Shown here piece after piece: positions 54,201-62,088 of a stretch of 64,000 nucleotides of DNA. The stretch is from an uncultured Bacteroides sp. (GTDB lineage: Bacteria; Bacteroidota; Bacteroidia; Bacteroidales; Bacteroidaceae): the NCBI GenBank assembly GCA_949300425.1, contig CASGED010000066.1:1-64000 (forward strand), read 5' to 3'. The first letter of the stretch is position 1, and the number at the start of each line of letters is the position of its first letter. The position numbers and the translations under genes are program-made. The notes under the pieces are model-generated. The model saw nothing but the letters and a program-made list of their open reading frames with translations. It was not told the origin of the DNA and did no database searches.

Positions 54201-54217
54201 CGCTTCCTTTTCCGCAG

Positions 54218-56032
54218 ATGAAAAACTACCAACTCACAGACTGGCTGCCCACTACTAAAAAGGAAATGGAACTGCACGGCTGGGACATGCCGGACGTCAT
54301 TCTCTTCAGCGGAGACGCCTACGTGGACCACCCTTCGTTCGGAGCGGCCGTCATAGGACGTATTCTGGAGGCGGAAGGACTGCGGGTAGCCCTTGTGCCC
54401 CAGCCTAACTGGCGAGATGATTTACGGGATTTCAAGAAGTTGGGCCGTCCCCGCCTGTTCTTCGGTGTATCGGCCGGATGCATGGACTCCATGGTAAACA
54501 AATACACCGCAAACAAACGCCTGCGAAGCGACGACGCCTATACCCCCGACGCCCGACCTGACATGCGACCGGAATATCCGTCCATCGTCTACACTCAAAT
54601 ACTCAAACGTCTCTACCCCGATGTGCCCGTCCTTTTAGGAGGCATCGAAGCCAGTATGCGCCGATTGACGCATTACGATTACTGGCAGGACCGTGTACGT
54701 CCGAGCATCCTTGTGGATAGCGGAGCAGACCTGCTTGTCTACGGCATGGGCGAGAAACCCATTATCGAACTGGCCAAACGCATCGAACGGGGAGTCCCCC
54801 TGACTGATGTACCCCAAACAGCTTACCTGACTAAGGACATCGTACCCCAAAGCGGGGACATCACCCTTTATTCGCACGAAGAGTGCCTCGAAGACAAACG
54901 AAAAGAGGCCGCAAACTTCCGCCATATCGAGGAGGAAAGCAACAAGTATGCGGCATTGCGCATCCTGCAAGCCGTAGGCCAACGGACGGTAGTGGTCAAT
55001 CCACCCTACCCGCCTATGACCACCGAAGAACTGGACCACTCCTTCGACCTGCCTTATACCCGGCTGCCTCATCCCAAATACAAAGGCAAACGCATCCCCG
55101 CTTACGACATGATAAAGCATTCGGTCAACATCCACCGGGGATGCTTCGGCGGATGCGCCTTCTGCACCATCTCCGCCCATCAGGGGAAGTTCATCGTGAG
55201 CCGCTCCCGAGAAAGCATCTTGCGCGAAGTGAAGGCCATTACAGAGATGTCCGACTTCAAAGGATATCTGAGCGACTTGGGAGGTCCCAGCGCCAACATG
55301 TATGGGATGCACGGACTTGACCAAACGCTTTGCCACAAATGCAAACGCCCGTCATGCATCCATCCGCGCGTTTGCCCGAACCTGAATACCGACCACCGCT
55401 CCTTATTGAACCTTTATCACGCCGTCGATGCTATGCCGGGCGTCAAGAAATCCTTTATAGGAAGCGGCGTACGCTATGACCTTCTGTTGCACGAAAGCCG
55501 AGACTTCCAAACCAACCAGAGCGCCCGCGAATATACCCGCGAACTCATTACCCGCCATGTAAGCGGACGCCTGAAGGTAGCGCCCGAGCACACCAGCCAG
55601 CGCGTACTCGACATCATGCGCAAACCTTCCTTTGCCCAATTCGAACAATTCAAAAAACAATTCGACCAAATAAATCAAGAAGAAGGACTGCGCCAACAAC
55701 TCATCCCCTACTTCATCTCCAGCCATCCCGGATGCCACGAGGAGGACATGGCGGAACTGGCCGTCATCACCAAGCGCCTGGATTTCCACTTAGAGCAAGT
55801 ACAGGATTTCACGCCTACCCCCATGACCGTGAGTACCGAAGCTTGGTACACAGGATTCCATCCTTACACCCTGCGACCCGTGTTCAGCGCCAAGACACAG
55901 CGGGAAAAACTGGCCCAACGCCAATTCTTCTTCTGGTATAAACCCGAAGAGCGTCAGCATATCATCCGCGAATTAAAACGCATTGGCCGTACGGACTTGA
56001 TAGACAAACTCTACAAGAAATGGCAGAGATAA
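54218..56032 (+). CDS. YgiQ-family radical SAM protein
   Basis: 604 residues and close to YgiQ (UPF0313) throughout: DWLPTTKKEMELHGWDMPDV start region, LLGGIEASMRRLTHYDYW, and the radical SAM cluster motif HRGCFGGCAFCTISAHQG (CxxxCxxC). A second cysteine set (LCHKCKRPSCIHPRVCPNL) may bind another metal. The C-terminal extension (QDFTPTPMTVSTEAWYTG) is typical. The reaction catalysed is not established. It is third in the operon with the TusA-like gene. Confidence 0.92.
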   Translation: MKNYQLTDWLPTTKKEMELHGWDMPDVILFSGDAYVDHPSFGAAVIGRILEAEGLRVALVPQPNWRDDLRDFKKLGRPRLFFGVSAGCMDSMVNKYTANKRLRSDDAYTPDARPDMRPEYPSIVYTQILKRLYPDVPVLLGGIEASMRRLTHYDYWQDRVRPSILVDSGADLLVYGMGEKPIIELAKRIERGVPLTDVPQTAYLTKDIVPQSGDITLYSHEECLEDKRKEAANFRHIEEESNKYAALRILQAVGQRTVVVNPPYPPMTTEELDHSFDLPYTRLPHPKYKGKRIPAYDMIKHSVNIHRGCFGGCAFCTISAHQGKFIVSRSRESILREVKAITEMSDFKGYLSDLGGPSANMYGMHGLDQTLCHKCKRPSCIHPRVCPNLNTDHRSLLNLYHAVDAMPGVKKSFIGSGVRYDLLLHESRDFQTNQSAREYTRELITRHVSGRLKVAPEHTSQRVLDIMRKPSFAQFEQFKKQFDQINQEEGLRQQLIPYFISSHPGCHEEDMAELAVITKRLDFHLEQVQDFTPTPMTVSTEAWYTGFHPYTLRPVFSAKTQREKLAQRQFFFWYKPEERQHIIRELKRIGRTDLIDKLYKKWQR

Positions 56033-56076
56033 GAAAAATAGCCGTGAAGAAAAGGGATAGAATTAATAAGTTTTGC

Positions 56077-56084
56077 TATATTTG
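56077..56084 (+). promoter_or_regulatory. -7 promoter box of the C1 peptidase gene
   Basis: TATATTTG, 37 bp before the ATG. No clear -33 TTTG. Confidence 0.5.
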
Positions 56085-56121
56085 CGCCCTGTAATTAATA
56101 ATTCTAATCAATTTAACAGCA

Positions 56122-57309
56122 ATGAAAAAGTCGATACTTATCGCCGCCATGGGTCTCCTGAGCCTCAACGTAGCGGCACAGGACACCCCTAAGAACGAAG
56201 AAGGCTTCGTATTTACCACCGTGAAGGAAAATCCTATCACCAGCATCAAGAATCAAAACCGTTCGAGCACGTGCTGGAGTTTCTCAAGCCTCGGTTTCCT
56301 GGAGAGCGAACTTTTGCGCATGGGAAAAGGCACTTACGACCTGTCAGAGATGTTTGTCGTACACCACACGATGGTAGACCGCGCCGTCAACTACGTACGC
56401 TATCACGGCGACGCCTCTTTCTCACCGGGCGGAAGTTTCTATGACATCATGTTCTGCCTGAAGAACTACGGGCTGGTGCCGCAGGAAGCCATGCCGGGCA
56501 TCATGTACGGCGACTCCTTGCCGGTACATAACGAGCTGGACGCCGTAGCCGAAGCCTACGTGCGTGCTATCGGGAAAGGAAAATTCAGCAAACTGACTCC
56601 GGTGTGGAAGAACGGAATCAGCGCCATCTATGACACCTACCTGGGCGAGTGTCCCGAAACCTTCACCTACCAAGGCAAAGAATATACCCCGAAGAGCTTC
56701 GGCGAAAGCCTCGGCATCAATCCGGACGATTATGTATCGCTGACTTCTTATACACACCATCCGTTCTATACCCAGTTTGCCATCGAAATCCAAGACAACT
56801 GGCGCAACGCCCTCTCCTACAACCTGCCGATAGATGAACTGATGGCCGTGATGGACAATGCCATCCGTACAGGCTATACCTTTGCCTGGGGTAGCGACGT
56901 AAGCGAACAAGGCTTTACACGCGACGGCATCGCCGTCATGCCGGACGCCGCCAAGGGAGCAGAACTCACCGGAAGCGACATGGCACGCTGGACAGGCCTG
57001 ACCGCTACCGACAAACGCAAAGAATTGACTTCACGCCCCTTGCCCGAGATGGAAATCACGCAAGAAATGCGTCAGACAGCTTTCGACAATTGGGAAACAA
57101 CCGATGACCATGGCATGTTAATCTACGGCATCGCCAAAGACCAAAACGGCAAGGAATACTTCATGGTGAAAAACTCATGGGGTCTGAGCGGTAAATACAA
57201 AGGAATCTGGTACGCCTCGAAAGCCTTCGTTGCCTACAAGACGATGAACATTCTCGTCCACAAAGACGCACTGCCCAAAGACATTAAAAAGAAACTGGGC
57301 ATCAAATAA
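56122..57309 (+). CDS. secreted C1B cysteine peptidase (aminopeptidase C/bleomycin hydrolase family)
   Basis: 395 residues with a signal peptide (AAMGLLSLNVAAQ). Papain-fold catalytic residues are in order: oxyanion Gln in KNQNRSSTCWSFSS, nucleophile Cys51, His in TTDDHGMLIYG (about 330) and Asn in FMVKNSWG (about 351). The internal layout (FVVHHTMVDRAVNYVRYHG, GGSFYDIMFCLKNYGLVP) is of bleomycin hydrolase/PepC type, but the signal peptide places it in the periplasm, unlike cytoplasmic PepC. Probably monocistronic: own -7 box and strong terminator. Confidence 0.9.
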   Translation: MKKSILIAAMGLLSLNVAAQDTPKNEEGFVFTTVKENPITSIKNQNRSSTCWSFSSLGFLESELLRMGKGTYDLSEMFVVHHTMVDRAVNYVRYHGDASFSPGGSFYDIMFCLKNYGLVPQEAMPGIMYGDSLPVHNELDAVAEAYVRAIGKGKFSKLTPVWKNGISAIYDTYLGECPETFTYQGKEYTPKSFGESLGINPDDYVSLTSYTHHPFYTQFAIEIQDNWRNALSYNLPIDELMAVMDNAIRTGYTFAWGSDVSEQGFTRDGIAVMPDAAKGAELTGSDMARWTGLTATDKRKELTSRPLPEMEITQEMRQTAFDNWETTDDHGMLIYGIAKDQNGKEYFMVKNSWGLSGKYKGIWYASKAFVAYKTMNILVHKDALPKDIKKKLGIK

Positions 57310-57341
57310 TTATTGGAATAGAACAATCACCCCCATAAACC

Positions 57342-57381
57342 GGGCTGTATCTAAATGAAATCAGGTACAGCCCCTTTTTTT
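57342..57381 (+). terminator. rho-independent terminator of the C1 peptidase gene
   Basis: GGGCTGTA (57342-57349) pairs with TACAGCCC (57366-57373), followed by a run of seven T. Confidence 0.85.
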
Positions 57382-57508
57382 CTCCAACGGCAAAGGCGCA
57401 AACCGGCATCCAGGAGGCATGTAAAAATAAGGACCTACCACATAGCTTCCACACAGAACAAAAAACTGCATACAAAAACACGCATCCCCTTCCGACATCC
57501 ATTTGAAG

Positions 57509-57596
57509 GTTACTAACATAAGGAGGGAATGTTTCTAACCCAAGAAGGGAATGTTAGAAACATTCGATATCTATGTTTCTAACATTCCCCCACCCA
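57509..57596. repeat. 22-bp-period tandem array, 4 units (GTTNNNAAC type)
   Basis: Four exact 22-bp steps at 57509, 57531, 57553 and 57575. Units start GTTACTAAC, GTTTCTAAC, GTTAGAAAC and GTTTCTAAC, each followed by a different 13-bp spacer. The unit type equals that of the array 20 kb away at 37903-37990. GTTAGAAACAT and ATGTTTCTAAC of the last two units can pair. Confidence 0.8.
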
Positions 57597-57841
57597 CGCC
57601 AAAAGCACTTTTACAGGGGATGGAAGAAGTAAAAACGCATCGATTTACAAATGCAAACAAACAAAGAAATCCGACCGTAAGTGTATGTAAACAATTATAT
57701 AAGTACAAAAATAGGCCTGTATGCGAGACGGAAAATAAAAATCCATTTTTCACTTACGCATTCACACCGAATGCAACTTATTTTTCCTCCACTTAAACAT
57801 TATTAATCAAAGCAGAAGCAGTAAATAACGCTCTGAATCAT

Positions 57842-57849
57842 TATCTTTG
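57842..57849 (+). promoter_or_regulatory. -7 promoter box of the DUF4251 gene
   Basis: TATCTTTG, a perfect TAnnTTTG match 56 bp before the ATG; no good -33 element. Confidence 0.45.
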
Positions 57850-57905
57850 TAAAAGAGACCTCGTATAGTCTCGCCATTTTATCATAACCATAAAAACAGA
57901 AGCGT

Positions 57906-58460
57906 ATGAAACGATTTAGCATTCTACTGACGGTATTTCTGCTCATGCTGGCAGGAAGCGCCGCAGCCCAAGAAGAAAGGGAACTGACCAAAGCCGAAAA
58001 GAAAGCCTTGCAAGAACGGATAGACAGCCTGCAACACGCCGAAGCCGTAGAGGCCATTGAGAGCAAAGCCTTCACTTTAGAAGCAGACAGAGTTGTATTC
58101 AAATACGGCCAAACAGCCTATGTGACTTCTAACACCAACTTTGTCTCAGTACATGACGACCAGGCTACCGTACAGGTAGCATTCAATATCCCAATAAGCG
58201 GACTGAACGGATTGGGCGGCGTAACCGTAGAAGGGAGTTTCTCAAAATACGATTTGCACAAAGACAAGAAAGGCAATGTCACGCTTTCCATCAACGTAAT
58301 GGGCACCGGCATCTCAGCCCGGGTAGACATCACACTCTATGCCGGAAGCAACGAAGCCACGGTCAATATCCTGCCGAACTTCAGTTCCAACCGGCTGACC
58401 CTGAACGGAGTCATTGTCCCACTGCACAAGAGTCAGGTATTCAAGGGACGTAGTTTGTGA
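57906..58460 (+). CDS. DUF4251 secreted protein
   Basis: 184 residues, signal peptide ending MLAGSAAAQ. A short charged helix (ELTKAEKKALQERIDSLQ) precedes a beta-rich DUF4251 domain (AFTLEADRVVF, NFVSVHDDQATVQVAF, GLGGVTVEGSFSKYDL, SARVDITLYAGSNEATVNI). The domain is common and uncharacterised in Bacteroides. It probably sits in the periplasm. The 61-bp gap to the next gene has an 8-bp palindrome, so cotranscription is possible. Confidence 0.85.
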   Translation: MKRFSILLTVFLLMLAGSAAAQEERELTKAEKKALQERIDSLQHAEAVEAIESKAFTLEADRVVFKYGQTAYVTSNTNFVSVHDDQATVQVAFNIPISGLNGLGGVTVEGSFSKYDLHKDKKGNVTLSINVMGTGISARVDITLYAGSNEATVNILPNFSSNRLTLNGVIVPLHKSQVFKGRSL

Positions 58461-58470
58461 CAGACAAGAA

Positions 58471-58492
58471 TCTAAGATTTTCTTATCTTAGA
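58471..58492. other. short palindrome between DUF4251 and phosphoesterase genes
   Basis: TCTAAGAT (58471-58478) and ATCTTAGA (58485-58492) are perfect inverted repeats with a 6-bp loop. No T-run follows; an operator or weak attenuator is possible. Confidence 0.4.
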
Positions 58493-58521
58493 ACAACAAC
58501 AATTTAACACTTATCCTCCTT

Positions 58522-60264
58522 ATGAAAAGAGTTTGGTCTATAGCGTTCCTCTTAGGATTGCTTCTCCACATTACAACACAGGCACAAGAACGGGAAGTAA
58601 AACTAAAAATAGTACAGACAAGTGATATTCACGGCAATTACTATCCGCATGACTTCATTCAGCAAAACGAAGCGGAAGGCAGCCTGGCACGTGTATGCAG
58701 CTATGTGCAAGAAGAGCGTAAAAACTACGGAGACCGCCTGATATTAGTGGACAACGGGGACATCCTGCAAGGACAACCCTCCGCTTATTACTTTAACTAT
58801 ATAGACACGACTTCAACGCACCTTTGCGCGGAAATGCTGAACTATATGGATTATGACGCCGGCAACATGGGGAACCATGACGTAGAGACGGGACGCAAGG
58901 TCTTTGACCGTTGGGCAAGCGATTGCCACTTCCCCGTGCTGGGCGCCAACATCGTAGAGACGGACACGGAGAAACCCCACTTTAAGCCCTACATCATATT
59001 GGAGCGCGAAGGAGTGAAAATAGCAATTCTGGGCATGATAACTCCCGCCATCCCTGCCTGGCTCTCGGAAAACCTATGGGAGGGATTGCGCTTTGACGAC
59101 ATGGAGGACACCGCCCGCCGATGGATGAAAGTGATACGAGAACAGGAAAAACCTGACCTCGTCATCGGACTCTTTCATTCGGGCAAAAGCCCCTACCTGC
59201 TCAACGGGAAGTACCACGAAAACGCTTCAGCCGACGTAGCACGACGCGTGGAGGGATTCGATGTGGTGCTGATGGGGCACGATCATGCCCTGGCTTGCGA
59301 AAAGGTGGCAAACACTGCGGGAGATTCAGTGTGGATTGTAAACCCCGCCAACAACGCACGTATAGTGAGCGAAGTGGAAATAGCCCTCACGCTGAAGAAC
59401 GGACACGTAAACGAAAAACAGATAGCATGCCGCCTGGTACCAATGGAGAAATACGGAGCCGACCCGGCTTTTATGCAACGCTTTGCCTCCCAAGAAAAGA
59501 CTGTCCATGATTTCATCTCGCGCAAGATAGGCACAATAAACCAGACCATCTCCACCCGTTCCGCCTATTTTGGTCCTTCAGCTTTCGTGGACCTCATCCA
59601 CCAGCTGCAATTGGAAATAAGCGGAGCAGACATATCACTGGCTGCCCCCTTATCCTTCGATGCCGAAATCAAGGCGGGCGACATCTGCGTGAGCGACATG
59701 TTCAACCTCTACAAGTACGAAAACATGCTCTACACCATGCAACTATCCGGACGCGAGATACGGAAGGCCCTCGAAATGTCCTATACTTTATGGACAAACC
59801 GCATGGCCTCGGCCGAGGATGACCTCCTCCTGCTACGTGACAGCCCACGACCGGGAGCCGAAGACCGTGCCCTATTCGTCAACCCCAGCTATAACTTCGA
59901 TTCGGCGGCAGGAATATGCTACATCGTAGACGTGACCCAACCCCAAGGGCACAAGGTACACATTACAAGCATGGCGGACGGAACTCCTTTCGACGAGAAT
60001 AAGATGTATAAAGTAGCGGTAAATTCCTATCGGGGAAACGGAGGCGGAGAACTCCTTACCAAAGGGGCGGGCATCCCGCAAGAGGAATTGGAGAAACGCA
60101 TCTTGACCTCTACGGACAAAGACTTGCGTTATTACCTGATGCAATACATTGAACGCAAAGGGCGTATAGAGCCCCATGCGCTGAACCAATGGAAATTCAT
60201 CCCCGAAGAGTGGACCATACCGGCCTCCAAGCGGGATTACAAACGACTTTTCGGAGAATTATAA
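58522..60264 (+). CDS. 5'-nucleotidase / 2',3'-cyclic phosphodiesterase family metallophosphoesterase
   Basis: 580 residues, signal peptide (LLGLLLHITTQAQ). The N-terminal metallophosphoesterase domain has QTSDIHGNYYP, LVDNGDILQGQPS, GNMGNHDVETG, GLFHSGKSPY and MGHDHALAC, the full dimetal ligand set. The C-terminal 5'-nucleotidase domain (~325-545) has substrate-loop motifs (MFNLYKYENMLYTMQLSG, NPSYNFDSAAGICY, YRGNGGGELLTKGAG). Expected role: dephosphorylation of extracellular nucleotides in the periplasm. Its last 6 bases overlap the convergent Crp-like gene. Confidence 0.9.
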   Translation: MKRVWSIAFLLGLLLHITTQAQEREVKLKIVQTSDIHGNYYPHDFIQQNEAEGSLARVCSYVQEERKNYGDRLILVDNGDILQGQPSAYYFNYIDTTSTHLCAEMLNYMDYDAGNMGNHDVETGRKVFDRWASDCHFPVLGANIVETDTEKPHFKPYIILEREGVKIAILGMITPAIPAWLSENLWEGLRFDDMEDTARRWMKVIREQEKPDLVIGLFHSGKSPYLLNGKYHENASADVARRVEGFDVVLMGHDHALACEKVANTAGDSVWIVNPANNARIVSEVEIALTLKNGHVNEKQIACRLVPMEKYGADPAFMQRFASQEKTVHDFISRKIGTINQTISTRSAYFGPSAFVDLIHQLQLEISGADISLAAPLSFDAEIKAGDICVSDMFNLYKYENMLYTMQLSGREIRKALEMSYTLWTNRMASAEDDLLLLRDSPRPGAEDRALFVNPSYNFDSAAGICYIVDVTQPQGHKVHITSMADGTPFDENKMYKVAVNSYRGNGGGELLTKGAGIPQEELEKRILTSTDKDLRYYLMQYIERKGRIEPHALNQWKFIPEEWTIPASKRDYKRLFGEL

Positions 60265-60843
60265 TACGCCCGCACGCACCCGGCTAAGCGTTTCGGGGGT
60301 CATTAACAGATAGGAAGCGATGTGTGAAAGCGGAGCACGCTTAATGACCTCCGGCTGGGTCGTGAGAAGATTATTGTATCGTTCGCGAGCCGTCTCAAAA
60401 CGCCAGGAATCGGCTTTCACTTGGGAAGTAATCAACGAATACTCCAATATCTTTCTATAAAACATGTTGACTTCCCATGAGACCTCCGTCTGAAGCATCA
60501 GCTTATCGAAGGGCAACATGTAGGCCGTACCGTCCTCCAAAGCCTCAATCATCAACCGGGTAGGCTCCTGCTTCAGAAGACTTTCGATACACATCACGAT
60601 ACACCCCTCGTAGGAAAAGTGCTCGGTAATGTCCTTCCCGTTCTTATAATAGAACTGGCGCACCATTCCCCTACCGATAAACGCGATATAACGGCTCACT
60701 TGTCCTTCTTCCAGAATCCGTTCACCTTTCTCGAAATCACGTCTCACCAAGAGCTGTTCTATCAACCTCCGCCCCTCCAAGTTCATGCTCGGATAACGGG
60801 AGTTTACCGCAGCCGTTACAGTATCTCTTAACAATGTATCCAT
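60259..60843 (-). CDS. Crp/Fnr-family transcriptional regulator
   Basis: 194 residues. A cyclic-nucleotide-binding beta-roll (FEKGERILEEGQVSRYIAFIGRGMVRQFYY, in parts EEGQVSRYIAFIGRG; NGKDITEHF) is followed by a long helix and a C-terminal HTH (APLSHIASYLLMTPETLSRVR). The arrangement is the usual one of Bacteroidetes Crp/Fnr-like regulators, which often lack a proven ligand. Minus strand, convergent with the nucleotidase gene; a TATATTTG -7 box lies 35 bp upstream. Confidence 0.88.
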   Translation of the reverse strand: MDTLLRDTVTAAVNSRYPSMNLEGRRLIEQLLVRRDFEKGERILEEGQVSRYIAFIGRGMVRQFYYKNGKDITEHFSYEGCIVMCIESLLKQEPTRLMIEALEDGTAYMLPFDKLMLQTEVSWEVNMFYRKILEYSLITSQVKADSWRFETARERYNNLLTTQPEVIKRAPLSHIASYLLMTPETLSRVRAGVL

Positions 60844-60877
60844 ATCTATTCAGTTATCCTGTTTATAAATGTGTGGG

Positions 60878-60885
60878 CAAATATA
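60878..60885 (-). promoter_or_regulatory. -7 promoter box of the Crp/Fnr gene
   Basis: Reads TATATTTG on the minus strand, 35 bp before the start codon. No clear -33 element. Confidence 0.5.
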
Positions 60886-60998
60886 CGAAAAAAGCCTAAT
60901 GGTAGGATTTTTTATATGATTTATATTTTTGAATAATAACCTCTTAGAGAATTCTTAGAGAATTCTTTTAGAAAATGAGCAAAAAATATGGCGAAAGT

Positions 60999-61030
60999 TT
61001 TGCATAGTCCAAAACTTTCCCTTACCTTTG
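60999..61030 (+). promoter_or_regulatory. promoter of the tRNA cluster
   Basis: TTTG (60999-61002), 20 bp, then TACCTTTG (61023-61030), 32 bp before tRNA-Ser. Confidence 0.8.
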
Positions 61031-61061
61031 CACCGCATTTGAAAAAAATGCTGGTCACTAA

Positions 61062-61148
61062 GGAAGTTTGGGTGAGTGGCTGAAACCAGCAGTTTGCTAA
61101 ACTGCCGTACGGGTTACCGTACCGGGGGTTCGAATCCCCCAGCTTCCG
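61062..61148 (+). tRNA. tRNA-Ser (GCT)
   Basis: 87-nt class II tRNA. Acceptor GGAAGTT/AGCTTCC, anticodon stem-loop CAGTTTGCTAAACTG with anticodon GCT, a long variable arm (CGTACGGGTTACCGTAC region) and a normal T-loop GGTTCGAATCC. CCA is not encoded. Confidence 0.95.
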
Positions 61149-61165
61149 CAAGTGAATGTAAAGAT

Positions 61166-61238
61166 GCACTCTTAGCTCAGTTGGTAGAGCAACTGACTCT
61201 TAATCAGTGGGTCCAGGGTTCGAATCCCTGAGGGTGTA
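61166..61238 (+). tRNA. tRNA-Lys (CTT)
   Basis: 73 nt. Acceptor GCACTCT/AGGGTGT with wobble pairs, D-arm AGCTCAGTTGGTAGAGC, anticodon loop CTCTTAA (CTT), T-arm CAGGGTTCGAATCCCTG. CCA is not encoded. Confidence 0.95.
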
Positions 61239-61250
61239 CAAAATGAACAA

Positions 61251-61322
61251 GGTGGATTCGTCTAGCGGCTAGGACACATGCCTCTCACGCATGGAACACG
61301 AGTTCGATTCTCGTATCCACTA
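61251..61322 (+). tRNA. tRNA-Glu (CTC)
   Basis: 72 nt. Acceptor GGTGGAT/ATCCACT, anticodon arm GCATG..CATGC-like stem with loop CTCTCAC (anticodon CTC), T-arm CGAGTTCGATTCTCG. CCA is not encoded. Like the Lys gene it reads an NNG codon. Confidence 0.93.
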
Positions 61323-61341
61323 CAAAAACTTTGGAGGAACG

Positions 61342-61377
61342 GGCGGCTGCATCACAATAATTGCGGTCGCCTTTTTT
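61342..61377 (+). terminator. rho-independent terminator of the tRNA cluster
   Basis: GGCGGCTGCA (61342-61351) pairs with TGCGGTCGCC (61362-61371), with two G-T wobbles, followed by six T. Confidence 0.75.
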
Positions 61378-61404
61378 AATTGAAAACAAAAACAATGCAA
61401 AGTC

Positions 61405-62049
61405 ATGGAATTTATCATTGATTTCATCCTTCACATAGACCAATACATGATTAGCATCGTACAAGAGTACCACTTGTGGACGTATGCAATTTTGTTTCTC
61501 ATCATTTTTTGCGAGACGGGGCTGGTAGTTACCCCTTTCCTACCCGGCGACTCCTTGCTGTTTGTGGCAGGAGCCATCGCAGCCCAGCCCAACATGCCTT
61601 TGGAGGTCAACATCTTAGTATTAATTGTGTTTGCAGCGGCAGTATTGGGTGACTCGTCCAATTATACAATAGGCCATTTCTTTGGCAGAAAACTATTTAG
61701 CAATCCGAACTCTAAAATCTTCAAGCAAAGTTACTTGGACAAGACACACGAATTTTATAAGAAATACGGCGGCAAAACAATTATCATCGCGCGCTTTGTG
61801 CCCATCGTCCGTACCTTCGCCCCCTTCGTGGCAGGCATGGGCAAAATGCACTACTATTACTTCATGCTTTACAACGTGACGGGCGGACTTCTTTGGGTAG
61901 CCTTATTTTGCTATGCCGGGTATTTCTTCGGCGACCTGCCTTTCGTCCAGCAAAACCTGAAACTATTGGTAGTGGCCATTATCATCATATCTATATTGCC
62001 GGCCATCATAGAAGTGCTTCGCGTAAAAATGAAGAATGCGAAAAAATAA
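61405..62049 (+). CDS. DedA-family membrane protein
   Basis: 214 residues. VTT/SNARE-associated signatures [19 protein letters not shown] and [19 protein letters not shown] are present, with re-entrant and membrane helices and a basic C-terminus. DedA proteins act in the inner membrane as lipid-carrier flippases or in proton-motive-force homeostasis. It follows the tRNA cluster terminator by 28 bp and is likely cotranscribed with the AspT-type transporter 39 bp downstream. Confidence 0.92.
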   Translation: MEFIIDFILHIDQYMISIVQEYHLWTYAILFLIIFCETGLVVTPFLPGDSLLFVAGAIAAQPNMPLEVNILVLIVFAAAVLGDSSNYTIGHFFGRKLFSNPNSKIFKQSYLDKTHEFYKKYGGKTIIIARFVPIVRTFAPFVAGMGKMHYYYFMLYNVTGGLLWVALFCYAGYFFGDLPFVQQNLKLLVVAIIIISILPAIIEVLRVKMKNAKK

Positions 62050-62088
62050 AGAAACAAGCCTATCAACCTTTAAAACAAGAATGACATT

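Larger units (their letters stand above)
57310..57905. other. intergenic region with terminator, repeat array and promoter
   Basis: No gene is supported over ~600 bp. It holds, in order, the C1 peptidase terminator, the GTTNNNAAC-type 22-bp array, an AT-rich stretch, and a -7 box (TATCTTTG, 57842-57849) for the DUF4251 gene. Confidence 0.6.

Noticed and set aside
61062..61322. tRNA genes as an integration site for an island
   Set aside because: The downstream genes (DedA, AspT-type transporter, fbp) look like core genes and no partial tRNA duplicate was seen.
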